From: Porphyromonadaceae bacterium UBA4262
Lineage (GTDB): Bacteria; Bacteroidota; Bacteroidia; Bacteroidales; Muribaculaceae
NCBI GenBank assembly: GCA_002396085.1
Contig: DGWI01000048.1
Location: forward strand, 188,694 to 225,460
DNA: 36,767 bases
Reading direction: 5' to 3'
Below the pieces are notes generated by a model that was not told the origin of the DNA, did no database searches, and saw nothing but the letters and a program-made list of their open reading frames with translations. Of this stretch, positions 14,633 through 22,449 are shown piece by piece (the stretch's first letter is position 1; every line of letters begins with the position of its first letter). Made by a program: the position numbers and the translations under genes.

Positions 14633-16150
14633 ATGAAGATTTTCACTACTGACGGCATACGCCGCATCGAAGAGAAAACAATAGAGAAAGACAACTTGTC
14701 ACGACTTGAACTGATGGAACGAGCCGCCGAGGCCGTCACCTATGAGATTGTGGCCCGCTGGCGGCCCAACAAGCACATCGTGATCTTTGCCGGGCCAGGC
14801 GACAACGGCGGTGACGGGCTGGCAGTGGCTAGGCTGCTGCATGCGCAGGGCTACCATCCCGAGGTCTATTTGTTCAACATCCGCTCGTCGCAACTCTCCA
14901 AGTGCTGCTCGACCAACCGCGACCGTCTGCTCGAAATTGAGGACATGGACTTCATCGAGGTCACCGACACATTCACCCCACCCGAACTCACCGAGGAGGA
15001 GGTGGTCATCGACGCACTCTTCGGGTCGGGGCTGCGCGACCCATTGCGCAGCGGATATGCCCAGATGGTACAATATATCAACGACAGCGACGCCTATGTC
15101 GTGTCGATCGACATGCCGTCGGGGCTGTTCGGCGAATGGAACATGGGCACCGACCCGCGCAACATCATCTGCGCCGACCTCACACTCACGTTCAACTTCA
15201 GGCGACTGTCGTTCTTCTTCCAGGAGAACGCACGCTATGTGGGAGACCTCAAGATTCTGGACTTGGAGATGAGCACCGAGGCCATCGCCGCAACACCCAC
15301 CGACTTCTACCTCATCGAGCATGAGGATGCACACACCATGGTCACTGAGCGTGACCCGTTCACCAACAAGTATGACTACGGGACCATCCTGCTCATCGCC
15401 GGCAGCTATGGCATGATGGGTGCAGCCATCCTGGCCTCGCGCGCCGCCATGCGCACGGGTGCCGGACTGGTCACCGTGCATGCGCCACGATGCGGATTTG
15501 TCCCGCTGCAGACCGCGGTGCCCGAAGTCATCTTCGAGCCCGACAAGCACGAGATTGTCACCACCGAGATTGACCTCCACCACCAGTATAGTGTCGTCGC
15601 ACTGGGTCCCGGTTTGGGCACCAGCGACGAGACGGTCGAGGCCGTCGATGCCTTCCTCAAGAGCTTCCGTCGTCCATGCTTGCTCGATGCCGACGCACTC
15701 AACTGCATCGCCCGCCGTCCCATGTTGCTGCGCAGCATTCCCAAGGGGTCGGTGCTCACACCCCACGCCAGCGAGTTTGACCGCCTCTTCGGCGAGCATC
15801 ACACCGACGAGGAGCGTCTGCGCAAAGCCATCGAGGTGTCGCGACTCTACGAGATCACCCTTGTGCTCAAGGGACATCACACGATGACCGTCCGACCCGA
15901 CGGAAAGGTGTATATCAACAGCAGCGGCAATGCCGGCATGGCAACCGCCGGCAGTGGCGATGTGCTCACTGGTGCCATAGCGGCACTCATCGCACAAGGC
16001 TACACACCCGACCTGGCTGTGGCACTGGGCATCTATCTGCATGGCTTGGCAGGTGACCTGGCTGCACAAGAGCACGATGCCTACGGCGTCATGGCCAGCG
16101 ACATCGCCGACAACATGGGCCGCGCCATACATGACGTGGTGCGACGTTAG
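14633..16150 (+). CDS. nnr: bifunctional NAD(P)HX epimerase / ADP-dependent dehydratase
   Basis: 505 residues with two fused domains. Residues 1 to about 215 are the YjeF-N epimerase (GPGDNGGDGLAVARLL; VVIDALFGSGLRDP; SIDMPSGL). Residues about 230-500 are the ribokinase-like dehydratase (IAGSYGMMGAAILASRAAMRTGAGLVTV; LGPGLG; LDADALN; TPHASEFDRL; LVLKGHHT; NAGMATAGSGDVLTG). Together they repair hydrated NADH and NADPH. The ATG at 14633 begins with MKIFTTDGIRRIE, the usual N-terminus; an upstream in-frame start at 14576 adds 19 unrelated residues and lies in the leader. It is divergent from hpt and appears monocistronic. Confidence 0.95.
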   Translation: MKIFTTDGIRRIEEKTIEKDNLSRLELMERAAEAVTYEIVARWRPNKHIVIFAGPGDNGGDGLAVARLLHAQGYHPEVYLFNIRSSQLSKCCSTNRDRLLEIEDMDFIEVTDTFTPPELTEEEVVIDALFGSGLRDPLRSGYAQMVQYINDSDAYVVSIDMPSGLFGEWNMGTDPRNIICADLTLTFNFRRLSFFFQENARYVGDLKILDLEMSTEAIAATPTDFYLIEHEDAHTMVTERDPFTNKYDYGTILLIAGSYGMMGAAILASRAAMRTGAGLVTVHAPRCGFVPLQTAVPEVIFEPDKHEIVTTEIDLHHQYSVVALGPGLGTSDETVEAVDAFLKSFRRPCLLDADALNCIARRPMLLRSIPKGSVLTPHASEFDRLFGEHHTDEERLRKAIEVSRLYEITLVLKGHHTMTVRPDGKVYINSSGNAGMATAGSGDVLTGAIAALIAQGYTPDLAVALGIYLHGLAGDLAAQEHDAYGVMASDIADNMGRAIHDVVRR

Positions 16151-16211
16151 GTCAATGACTGGGAAAGACAAGGGGGCAACACAAAGCACCCTGGCCTCTA
16201 GATTCAATGTG

Positions 16212-16481
16212 CTAATCCATGATGAGTACTGCCAACACGATCTGGATAATCAGAATGGCCGGGATGCCGATGGTGAATTGTTTGTGCCGAGTCTTGTGCT
16301 TGGCAAACAACATCGCCAGCAAAGCGCCAACCGAGCCACCCACGACGGCCAGCATCACAAGCGTGAACTCGCTCGTGCGCCACGAGTGCTTGCGAGCACG
16401 ACGCTTGTCATCAACATAGACAAAAAATGTCAACAAATTAATGAGAATGATGTATATCAATAGAAAACTCAACATCTTCAA
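16212..16481 (-). CDS. small membrane protein, DUF1294
   Basis: 89 residues with three hydrophobic helices (MLSFLLIYIILINLLTFFVYV; FTLVMLAVVGGSVGALLAMLF; FTIGIPAILIIQIVLAVLIM). The sequence between them (DDKRRARKHSWRTSE and FAKHKTRHKQF) is the conserved basic signature of DUF1294. No function is known. A start two codons later (MLSF) is equally possible. It has its own promoter at 16504-16535. Confidence 0.88.
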   Translation of the reverse strand: MKMLSFLLIYIILINLLTFFVYVDDKRRARKHSWRTSEFTLVMLAVVGGSVGALLAMLFAKHKTRHKQFTIGIPAILIIQIVLAVLIMD

Positions 16482-16503
16482 CCAATTATTTCAAAAATTT
16501 GCA

Positions 16504-16535
16504 CAAAGGTAGGACAGAAAATTAAATAATACAAA
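16504..16535 (-). promoter_or_regulatory. promoter of the DUF1294 gene (TTTG, 20 bases, TACCTTTG)
   Basis: On the minus strand TTTG (plus 16532-16535) and TACCTTTG (plus 16504-16511) are separated by exactly 20 bases, the Bacteroidetes -33/-7 consensus. The start codon is 22 bases downstream. Confidence 0.7.
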
Positions 16536-16623
16536 TAAATTTCGACAAAAATCGTCAAATCATTATCTTTTTTACAGAAACGATTGAATTTCATCAAGTT
16601 TTTTGTACTAAAAATCATTAATT

Positions 16624-18072
16624 ATGACCTATATACCCACTACCGACAAGGTGTTTGACCTCTTCAAACAACTCAACAACACTCCGCGCCCGTCACATCA
16701 CGAGGAGCGCGTGGCCGACTTCTTGTGCAACTTTGCCCGTCAGCACAACCTGGACTACAGTCGTGACGAGCACAATTGTGTCGTCATACGCAAGCCCGCC
16801 ACACCTGGGCATGAAGCTGCCACACCCATCGTCATCCTCAACCACATGGACATGGTGTGTGTGGCCGAGCCAGGCAAACAGTTTGACCCGCTGAACGACC
16901 CCATCGAGGCTTACACTCAGGACGGATGGATGCACGCACGCGGCACCTCGCTGGGTGCCGACAACGGCATCGGGCTGTCGATGGCACTTGCCATCCTGCA
17001 AGATGACAACATTGTGCACGGACCGCTCGAGGTCATCACCACCACCAACGAGGAGGACGGCATGACGGGTGCCAGCAACCTCTCGCCCGACTTCATCCGG
17101 GGCCGCAAGGTCATCAACCTTGACAGTGAGGACTATGACACCATCACCACAGGTGCCGCTGGTGCCTACTTGCAGATTCACCACCTACCCACCACCCGAG
17201 TCAAAGCGCCCCGTGGGCACAGTTGGTATCGTGTAGCCATCGCTGGCGGACGTGGGGGACACTCAGGGGTCGATATCAACAAGGGCCGCGCCAGTGCCAC
17301 AACACTGCTGTGGGCACTGCTCAATGCTATCGCCCAGGAGACCATCGTCAATGTGGCTAGCATCACAGTGGGCGATGCCAGTGCCTCGATTGCCAGCAGT
17401 GGCAGTGCCATCATCTGCGTGCCACCCGATGATGCCGTCGAGCAAGTCGAAGACCGCGAGGCACACTTCAACGAGTGGCTTGCACAGGAGTATGCCGACA
17501 CCGACCCCGACGTGCGATGCACCATCGCCCCGTGCGAGCCATGCCCTCAAGTGATTGACCCCAACCAAGTGGTTGCACTGATGGAGGCACTCGAGCAGAC
17601 ACCACAGGGTGTCATCGCCATGAGCGACACCATGCCTGGCACCGTACACACCAGCAACAATGTGGGCATGATACGCACCAATGATGGCGACATCACAGTG
17701 AGCACCCATACGCGCAGTTTCGATGTGGCCGAGATGGAACAGACCGCACTGGACATCAAGGAAGCATTTGCACAGGTCGGGGCTACCACCGAACTGGTCA
17801 TGTCGGCACCGGCATGGCAGGAGAATCCCGACAGCGACTTTATCAACCTGACCAGTGACACATTCAACGATGTGCTGGGATGGCGGCCACGCAAGGTGGC
17901 TATGCACTTTGTGCTCGAGGCAGGCTTCTTTGTGCAGAAGTTCCCCGGCATCGAGATGGCATCTATCGGGCCACGCATCGTCGAGCCGCACAGCACACGC
18001 GAGCGCGTCGAGGTCAAGACCATCGAGGACATCTGGCGCGTCACTGTCGAACTGCTTTCACGTCTAGCTTAA
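16624..18072 (+). CDS. pepD: aminoacyl-histidine dipeptidase (M20 family PepD)
   Basis: 482 residues, the usual PepD length. Metal-binding and catalytic positions of family M20 are visible: HMDMV with the first His and Asp, GADNGIG with the bridging Asp, NEEDGMTG with the catalytic Glu pair, NLDSED, and the C-terminal IVEPHSTRE His. The middle part (HSGVDINKGRASA) is the dimerisation/lid domain. PepD is a cytoplasmic zinc dipeptidase cleaving Xaa-His and other dipeptides. Its stop codon overlaps the ATG of the acetyltransferase by one base (TAATG), so the two are translated from one mRNA. hutH and hutI, which would use released histidine, lie 8 kb away; a functional link is only a guess. Confidence 0.94.
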   Translation: MTYIPTTDKVFDLFKQLNNTPRPSHHEERVADFLCNFARQHNLDYSRDEHNCVVIRKPATPGHEAATPIVILNHMDMVCVAEPGKQFDPLNDPIEAYTQDGWMHARGTSLGADNGIGLSMALAILQDDNIVHGPLEVITTTNEEDGMTGASNLSPDFIRGRKVINLDSEDYDTITTGAAGAYLQIHHLPTTRVKAPRGHSWYRVAIAGGRGGHSGVDINKGRASATTLLWALLNAIAQETIVNVASITVGDASASIASSGSAIICVPPDDAVEQVEDREAHFNEWLAQEYADTDPDVRCTIAPCEPCPQVIDPNQVVALMEALEQTPQGVIAMSDTMPGTVHTSNNVGMIRTNDGDITVSTHTRSFDVAEMEQTALDIKEAFAQVGATTELVMSAPAWQENPDSDFINLTSDTFNDVLGWRPRKVAMHFVLEAGFFVQKFPGIEMASIGPRIVEPHSTRERVEVKTIEDIWRVTVELLSRLA

Positions 18073-18575
18073 TGCGACAAGCCACCGAAAAGGATTTCGA
18101 CCAGGTGTGGCGCATCCTGCGACAGGCTGCATCGTGGATGATGGCCAACGGGCGCGACCAGTGGGACGACAAGTATCCCACGGCTGAGGCCGTGCACGGT
18201 GACATCAAGCGAGGTGAGGGCTGGGTCATCGAGCGCGACAACCATGTCGTTGCCTATTGCGCCATCGCTCTGGGCGGTGAGCCGTCCTACGATCAACTCG
18301 ATGGACAATGGCTCACCGCCGGTCCATACACCGTGGTACACCGTGCAGCCATCGACCTGAACTATCGTGGACAGCACCTGGGCCACATCTTCTTTGAGCA
18401 AGCCGAGCAGATGAGCCGTGACCGGGGCTGGCCCAGTGTGCGCGTCGACACCAACCACGACAATCGCGAGATGCTGGCACTCATTGCCAGTCGCGGCTAC
18501 AAACTCACTGGCAAGTGCTACTACTTCCACGGCGGCCGCCACGTCGAGCGCCTCGCCTTCGAGAAACTACTATGA
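18072..18575 (+). CDS. GNAT-family N-acetyltransferase
   Basis: 167 residues from the ATG that overlaps the pepD stop. The N-terminal strand-helix (MRQATEKDFDQVWRILRQA) and the acetyl-CoA region (VVHRAAIDLNYRGQHLGHIFFEQAEQMS, VRVDTNHDNREMLALIASRGYKLTGK) are typical of GNAT enzymes, though the pyrophosphate loop here reads YRGQHLG. The acceptor is unknown; its operon partners do not decide it. Its stop overlaps the next ATG by four bases (ATGA). The frame is open upstream inside pepD, but this start gives the normal N-terminus. Confidence 0.88.
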   Translation: MRQATEKDFDQVWRILRQAASWMMANGRDQWDDKYPTAEAVHGDIKRGEGWVIERDNHVVAYCAIALGGEPSYDQLDGQWLTAGPYTVVHRAAIDLNYRGQHLGHIFFEQAEQMSRDRGWPSVRVDTNHDNREMLALIASRGYKLTGKCYYFHGGRHVERLAFEKLL

Positions 18576-19372
18576 ATCTGATTGAAGTCACATCACTCAC
18601 GCAGCCTGGGGTCGAGGCTTATGGCGCACTCACCGAGGCGCAACTACGCAACCGGCTCGATCCCGAGCGGGGCATCTTCATCGCCGAGAGTCCCAAGGTC
18701 ATCGCCGTCGCTCTTGATGCCGGCTATGAGCCATTGTCGCTGCTGTGCGAGCGGCGACACATCACTGGCGATGCCGCACCTCTCATCGCCCGCTGTGGCG
18801 ACATCCCCATCTACACCGGCGAGCGCGACTTGCTGGCACAACTCACGGGCTACACCTTGACACGCGGTGTGCTCTGCGCCATGCGCCGCCCCTTGCCACG
18901 CCCAGTCGATGAGGTGTGCCAGGACTCCCGCCGCATCGTGGTCATCGACAGTGTGGTCGATACCACCAACATCGGGGCCATCTTCCGCTCAGCCGCAGCG
19001 CTGGGCATTGACGCAGTCCTGCTCACGCCCACCTCGTGCGACCCGCTCAACCGCCGAGCCGTCCGAGTCTCGATGGGCAGCGTGTTCCTTGTACCCTGGA
19101 CTTGGCTCAACCAACCCATCAGCAGCCTCAACAATCTCGATTTTAAAACAGTCGCCATGGCGTTGACCGACCGTTCAGTCTCCATCGACGACCCCACCCT
19201 GTGCGCCGAGCCTCGTCTGGCCATCATCATGGGCACCGAGGGCGACGGCCTGGCCCCTGACACCATCCTCCAGGCCGACTACGTCGCCCGCATCCCCATG
19301 CATCACAGCGTCGACTCGCTCAACGTCGCCGCAGCCGCAGCCGTCGCCTTCTGGCAACTGCGCAAGCGATAG
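18572..19372 (+). CDS. SpoU/TrmH-family RNA 2'-O-methyltransferase
   Basis: 266 residues from the ATG at 18572. The N-terminal substrate-binding part (LRNRLDPERGIFIAESPKVI) is followed by the SPOUT methylase domain with the three family motifs: TTNIGAIFRSAAALG, then IIMGTEGDGL, and HSVDSLNVAAAAAVAFW. It methylates ribose in an rRNA or tRNA; which nucleotide cannot be told from sequence. It is translationally coupled to the preceding acetyltransferase. A longer in-frame start at 18515 lies inside that gene and is not favoured. Confidence 0.92.
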   Translation: MNLIEVTSLTQPGVEAYGALTEAQLRNRLDPERGIFIAESPKVIAVALDAGYEPLSLLCERRHITGDAAPLIARCGDIPIYTGERDLLAQLTGYTLTRGVLCAMRRPLPRPVDEVCQDSRRIVVIDSVVDTTNIGAIFRSAAALGIDAVLLTPTSCDPLNRRAVRVSMGSVFLVPWTWLNQPISSLNNLDFKTVAMALTDRSVSIDDPTLCAEPRLAIIMGTEGDGLAPDTILQADYVARIPMHHSVDSLNVAAAAAVAFWQLRKR

Positions 19373-19487
19373 TTTTTTTCAGTTATTGTGTAATAAATCT
19401 TGCTCTTTCTGCGTCAAATGGATAAAAAATTCTGGCCAGGCTAGGATTTGTAATTATCAATTCACCTTTTTCAATTATTTTTTAAAA

Positions 19488-20402
19488 GTGGATAATTTCA
19501 TTGAAATACGCGATGTTGTCAAGCAGTATGACGGACATCTGGCACTGGACCACGTGAGCATGAATGTGCCACGCGGGTGCATCTATGGTCTGCTGGGTCC
19601 CAACGGAGCCGGCAAGACCTCGCTGATACGCATCATCAACCGCATCACGCACCAGGACAGTGGTACTGTGATGCTCGATGGCCGGCCCATCACCGACGAT
19701 GATGTGGCGCACATCGGCTATCTGCCCGAGGAACGCGGATTGTACAAGAAGATGAAGGTGGGCGACCAGATCGTCTATCTGGCACGTCTCAAGGGTATGG
19801 ACAAAACCACAGCCCAGAACGAGATGCTGCAGTGGCTGGAGCGCTTCGACCTGAGTGAATGGCGCGACAAGAAACTGGAGGCCCTGAGCAAGGGTATGCA
19901 GCAGAAGGTGCAGTTCATCGCCACCGTCATCCACCGCCCGCAGCTGCTCATCTTCGATGAGCCTTTCTCGGGCTTTGATCCTGTCAATGCCGACCAACTC
20001 AAAGTCGAGATTCTGCGTCTCAAGCAAGAGGGAAGCACGGTGCTGTTCTCGACCCACAACATGGAGAGCGTCGAAGCCATCTGCGAGCAAATCACGCTCA
20101 TCAACCACTCGCGCGTGGTGCTCGAGGGGCATGTCGATGACATCCGCCAGCAGCACAAGCAGGGCATCCTGGCTGTGGATCTGGCCAAGGGTGAGACGCT
20201 GCAGCCCAACGATGCGATGTTCACCATTCTGCCGCCCGCCATGGGTAGCCGCGAGACACAGGTGAGACTCAATCAGGGCATCGCCATGCACGATGCCATC
20301 GCTTGGCTCAACGACCACTACAGCCTGACTGGCTTCCACGAGATTCTGCCCTCGATGCACGACATTTTTATCAACACCGTTAAAGCGCAAGACCATGAGT
20401 AA
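19488..20402 (+). CDS. ABC exporter ATP-binding subunit (NatA-like)
   Basis: About 304 residues. Walker A is GPNGAGKTS, the Q-loop is in IGYLPEERGLY, the signature is LSKGMQQK, Walker B is LLIFDEPFSGFDP, and the H-loop is in LFSTHNMESVEAIC. The C-terminal 80 residues form the extension of NatA-type subunits. I place the start at the GTG at 19488 (VDNFIEIRDVVKQY), because the upstream open frame to 19386 is AT-rich and Cys-rich without family resemblance; the exact start is uncertain. The permease gene overlaps its end by eight bases. The pair probably exports sodium ions, a drug or a peptide; substrate unknown. Confidence 0.9.
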   Translation: MDNFIEIRDVVKQYDGHLALDHVSMNVPRGCIYGLLGPNGAGKTSLIRIINRITHQDSGTVMLDGRPITDDDVAHIGYLPEERGLYKKMKVGDQIVYLARLKGMDKTTAQNEMLQWLERFDLSEWRDKKLEALSKGMQQKVQFIATVIHRPQLLIFDEPFSGFDPVNADQLKVEILRLKQEGSTVLFSTHNMESVEAICEQITLINHSRVVLEGHVDDIRQQHKQGILAVDLAKGETLQPNDAMFTILPPAMGSRETQVRLNQGIAMHDAIAWLNDHYSLTGFHEILPSMHDIFINTVKAQDHE

Positions 20403-21720
20403 ACTGAAACTGATCATCGCCCGCGAATACATGTCGATGGTGGGGCGCAAGTCATTCATCATCATGACCATACTCATCCCCATCCTGATGATTGCCTGCG
20501 TGCTGCTGCCCATCGGCATCGGCTATCTCAACCATGAGGGCAGTGACACCGAGAATGTGGCCGTCATCGACGAGACGGGTCGCTATGGCGGAGCCATACA
20601 CGACACCGACCTGTTCCATTTTGTCCCCTTGCGGGGTGACACTATCGCCAATCCGCGTGAGTTCTACAGCAACGCCGGCGAGAGCCTGAGTGCCATGGTC
20701 ATCATCCCTGCCGACATCGACTCGCTGCACCAGGTTACCATCTACAGTGACAAGACCATCAACTCCTCGCTCAAGATGTCGCTCGGCCGCCAACTGAGCG
20801 ACACCATCACCCGCGCTCATGTCGCCAGTTATGGCGTGCCCAACTTGCAAAGGATGATTGACGAGTCGAGCGTTGATGTCGATGTCAAGAGCGTCAAGTG
20901 GGGTGAGGATGGCAGCGAGACAGAGTCCAGCACCGAGATTGCCATGGGCATCGGCTTTGTCCTGGCGTTCTTGATCTACATGTTCGTGCTGATGTATGGT
21001 GCCATGATCATGAATGGCGTCATCGAGGAGAAAACCAACCGTATCGTCGAGGTTATCGTCAGTTCGTGCAAGCCGTTCGAGTTGATGATGGGCAAGATCA
21101 TCGGCGTGGCACTGGTTGGCCTGACCCAGTTGGCTATCTGGACCGTGGTCATGCTGGCCCTGAGCATGGTGGCCGGCAGCATGTTGGGCCTGGCTATGGG
21201 CGACACCTTCACGATGGCCAATGACCCTGCCGCGTTGCAGGCCGCACTTGCCGAGGGTGGCAATGCCGACATGAGTGGCATCATCCAAGCCATCCTCAGT
21301 GTCAACTACTTGCAAATCTTCACCAGCTTTGTCTTCTACTTCATCGGTGGCTATCTGCTCTATGCTGCCCTGTTTGCTGCCTTTGGCTCGGCCGTCGACC
21401 AGGCCGCCGATGCCTCACAGTTCACCACACCCATCATCATCGTCATGATCATCGCCCTCTATGCCGGCATGGCTTGTATTGAGAATCCCAATGGTCCCAT
21501 GGCATTCTGGTGCTCGATGATACCATTCACCTCACCCATTGTGATGATGGTGCGTCTGCCCTACGATGTGCCTTTCTGGCAACTGGCACTCAGCATCTTC
21601 TTGCTCTTTGCCACGGCAGCAGCAATGGTGTGGGTTGCCGCTCGCATCTATCGCACGGGCATCTTGCTCTACGGCAAGAAGACCAACTACCTGGACATCT
21701 TCCGCTGGCTCAAGCACTAA
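20395..21720 (+). CDS. ABC-2 type exporter permease (NatB-like)
   Basis: 441 residues: one N-terminal membrane helix (SFIIMTILIPILMIACVLLPIGIG), a large extracytoplasmic domain to about residue 175, then five or so helices (IGFVLAFLIYMFVLMYGAMIMNG, IGVALVGLTQLAIWTVVMLALSMVAGS, FVFYFIGGYLLYAALFAAFGSAVDQ, FTTPIIIVMIIALYAGMAC, LALSIFLLFATAAAMVWVAARIY). The EEKTNRIVEVIVSSCKPFELMMGKI segment is the conserved coupling region of this family. It pairs with the overlapping ATPase gene. Confidence 0.9.
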   Translation: MSKLKLIIAREYMSMVGRKSFIIMTILIPILMIACVLLPIGIGYLNHEGSDTENVAVIDETGRYGGAIHDTDLFHFVPLRGDTIANPREFYSNAGESLSAMVIIPADIDSLHQVTIYSDKTINSSLKMSLGRQLSDTITRAHVASYGVPNLQRMIDESSVDVDVKSVKWGEDGSETESSTEIAMGIGFVLAFLIYMFVLMYGAMIMNGVIEEKTNRIVEVIVSSCKPFELMMGKIIGVALVGLTQLAIWTVVMLALSMVAGSMLGLAMGDTFTMANDPAALQAALAEGGNADMSGIIQAILSVNYLQIFTSFVFYFIGGYLLYAALFAAFGSAVDQAADASQFTTPIIIVMIIALYAGMACIENPNGPMAFWCSMIPFTSPIVMMVRLPYDVPFWQLALSIFLLFATAAAMVWVAARIYRTGILLYGKKTNYLDIFRWLKH

Positions 21721-21750
21721 CGAGTTAATAGGCCAATAATTCTCAATTAA

Positions 21751-22308
21751 TTAGAATTGTGCAGTGGTGCAGATGTAGGTGGGGTGAATCACTGTGGCAA
21801 AGCGATACTGCCTGTCGGTAAGCACGGTGTGCAGGTCGCGCGAGATACCCTCGCCTGTCAGTTTGAGCACAGCCTCCTTCATCGTCCACAAGCGGATAAA
21901 CGCCTCATCGGGACGGGCGGCACTGGTGACCTGGTGCCGCTCGTCTGCGTTCATGGTGTAGTCAAGCAGCGTGGGGCTATAACGTCGTGTACTCTCGATG
22001 TCGATGCCCACAGGACTGTCGCTCACAGCACACGCCACTGCCTCACGGCAATGGCTGATGTTGAAGTGGATGCCAGGATGCCCCACGAGCGAGGGCTTGC
22101 CATGCTCGCCGATGGCAAACTGCAGATCACCCTCGATGCCATACTGCTGTTGCAGGGCACGCTGCAGCAACAGATAGGCCGCCACACACTGTCGTTGTCC
22201 CAACTCGTGCTTATAGCGCAGTGCATAGGCACGGCGTTCGGCACTCACGGCTTGCAGTGCGGCCACAAGGTCAAATTGCTGGATCTGGTCATCAATATAT
22301 GTCATCAT
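21751..22308 (-). CDS. 4'-phosphopantetheinyl transferase (Sfp type)
   Basis: 185 residues with the Sfp/AcpT motifs FNISHC, VGIDIE and WTMKEAVLKLTGEGI. The first and second bring CoA and magnesium; the Glu-Lys pair in the third is catalytic. It attaches the phosphopantetheine arm of CoA to carrier proteins. No carrier or synthase gene is in the window, so it may serve fatty-acid ACP or a distant pathway. A start one codon later (second Met) is equally likely. Its 3' end lies in an AATTCT / AGAATT palindrome next to the ABC permease gene, a possible shared terminator. Confidence 0.9.
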   Translation of the reverse strand: MMTYIDDQIQQFDLVAALQAVSAERRAYALRYKHELGQRQCVAAYLLLQRALQQQYGIEGDLQFAIGEHGKPSLVGHPGIHFNISHCREAVACAVSDSPVGIDIESTRRYSPTLLDYTMNADERHQVTSAARPDEAFIRLWTMKEAVLKLTGEGISRDLHTVLTDRQYRFATVIHPTYICTTAQF

Positions 22309-22346
22309 TCTGTGCTGTCTTGCGTTGAGTAGATGAGATTAGGCCA

Positions 22347-22354
22347 CAAAGGTA
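22347..22354 (-). promoter_or_regulatory. -7 promoter element of the phosphopantetheinyl transferase (TACCTTTG)
   Basis: CAAAGGTA on the plus strand is TACCTTTG on the minus strand, 38 bases upstream of the start. No clear -33 at the standard distance. Confidence 0.55.
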
Positions 22355-22393
22355 GCGAAATGTTGCCAACCTTTCACCGTCAGACTATAAAAA

Positions 22394-22425
22394 TTTGCAA
22401 AAGTGTGGCGAATGTGCTAACTTTG
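22394..22425 (+). promoter_or_regulatory. promoter of the prolyl oligopeptidase (TTTG, 20 bases, TAACTTTG)
   Basis: TTTG at 22394-22397 and TAACTTTG at 22418-22425 have the consensus 20-base spacing. The start codon follows 24 bases after the -7 element. The longer open frame to 22333 passes through this promoter and is not used. Confidence 0.75.
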
Positions 22426-22449
22426 CCCGCAAAAATAAACTACAACACT

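Noticed and set aside
14699..16207. Long minus-strand open frame of 502 codons opposite the NAD(P)HX repair gene
   Set aside because: It is antisense to a gene with clear family motifs; high-GC genes of this codon use often leave the opposite strand open. The translation has no recognisable domain.
19488..22308. A natural-product unit made of the ABC exporter and the phosphopantetheinyl transferase
   Set aside because: The transferase is on the opposite strand with its own promoter and no synthase or carrier protein gene is present.
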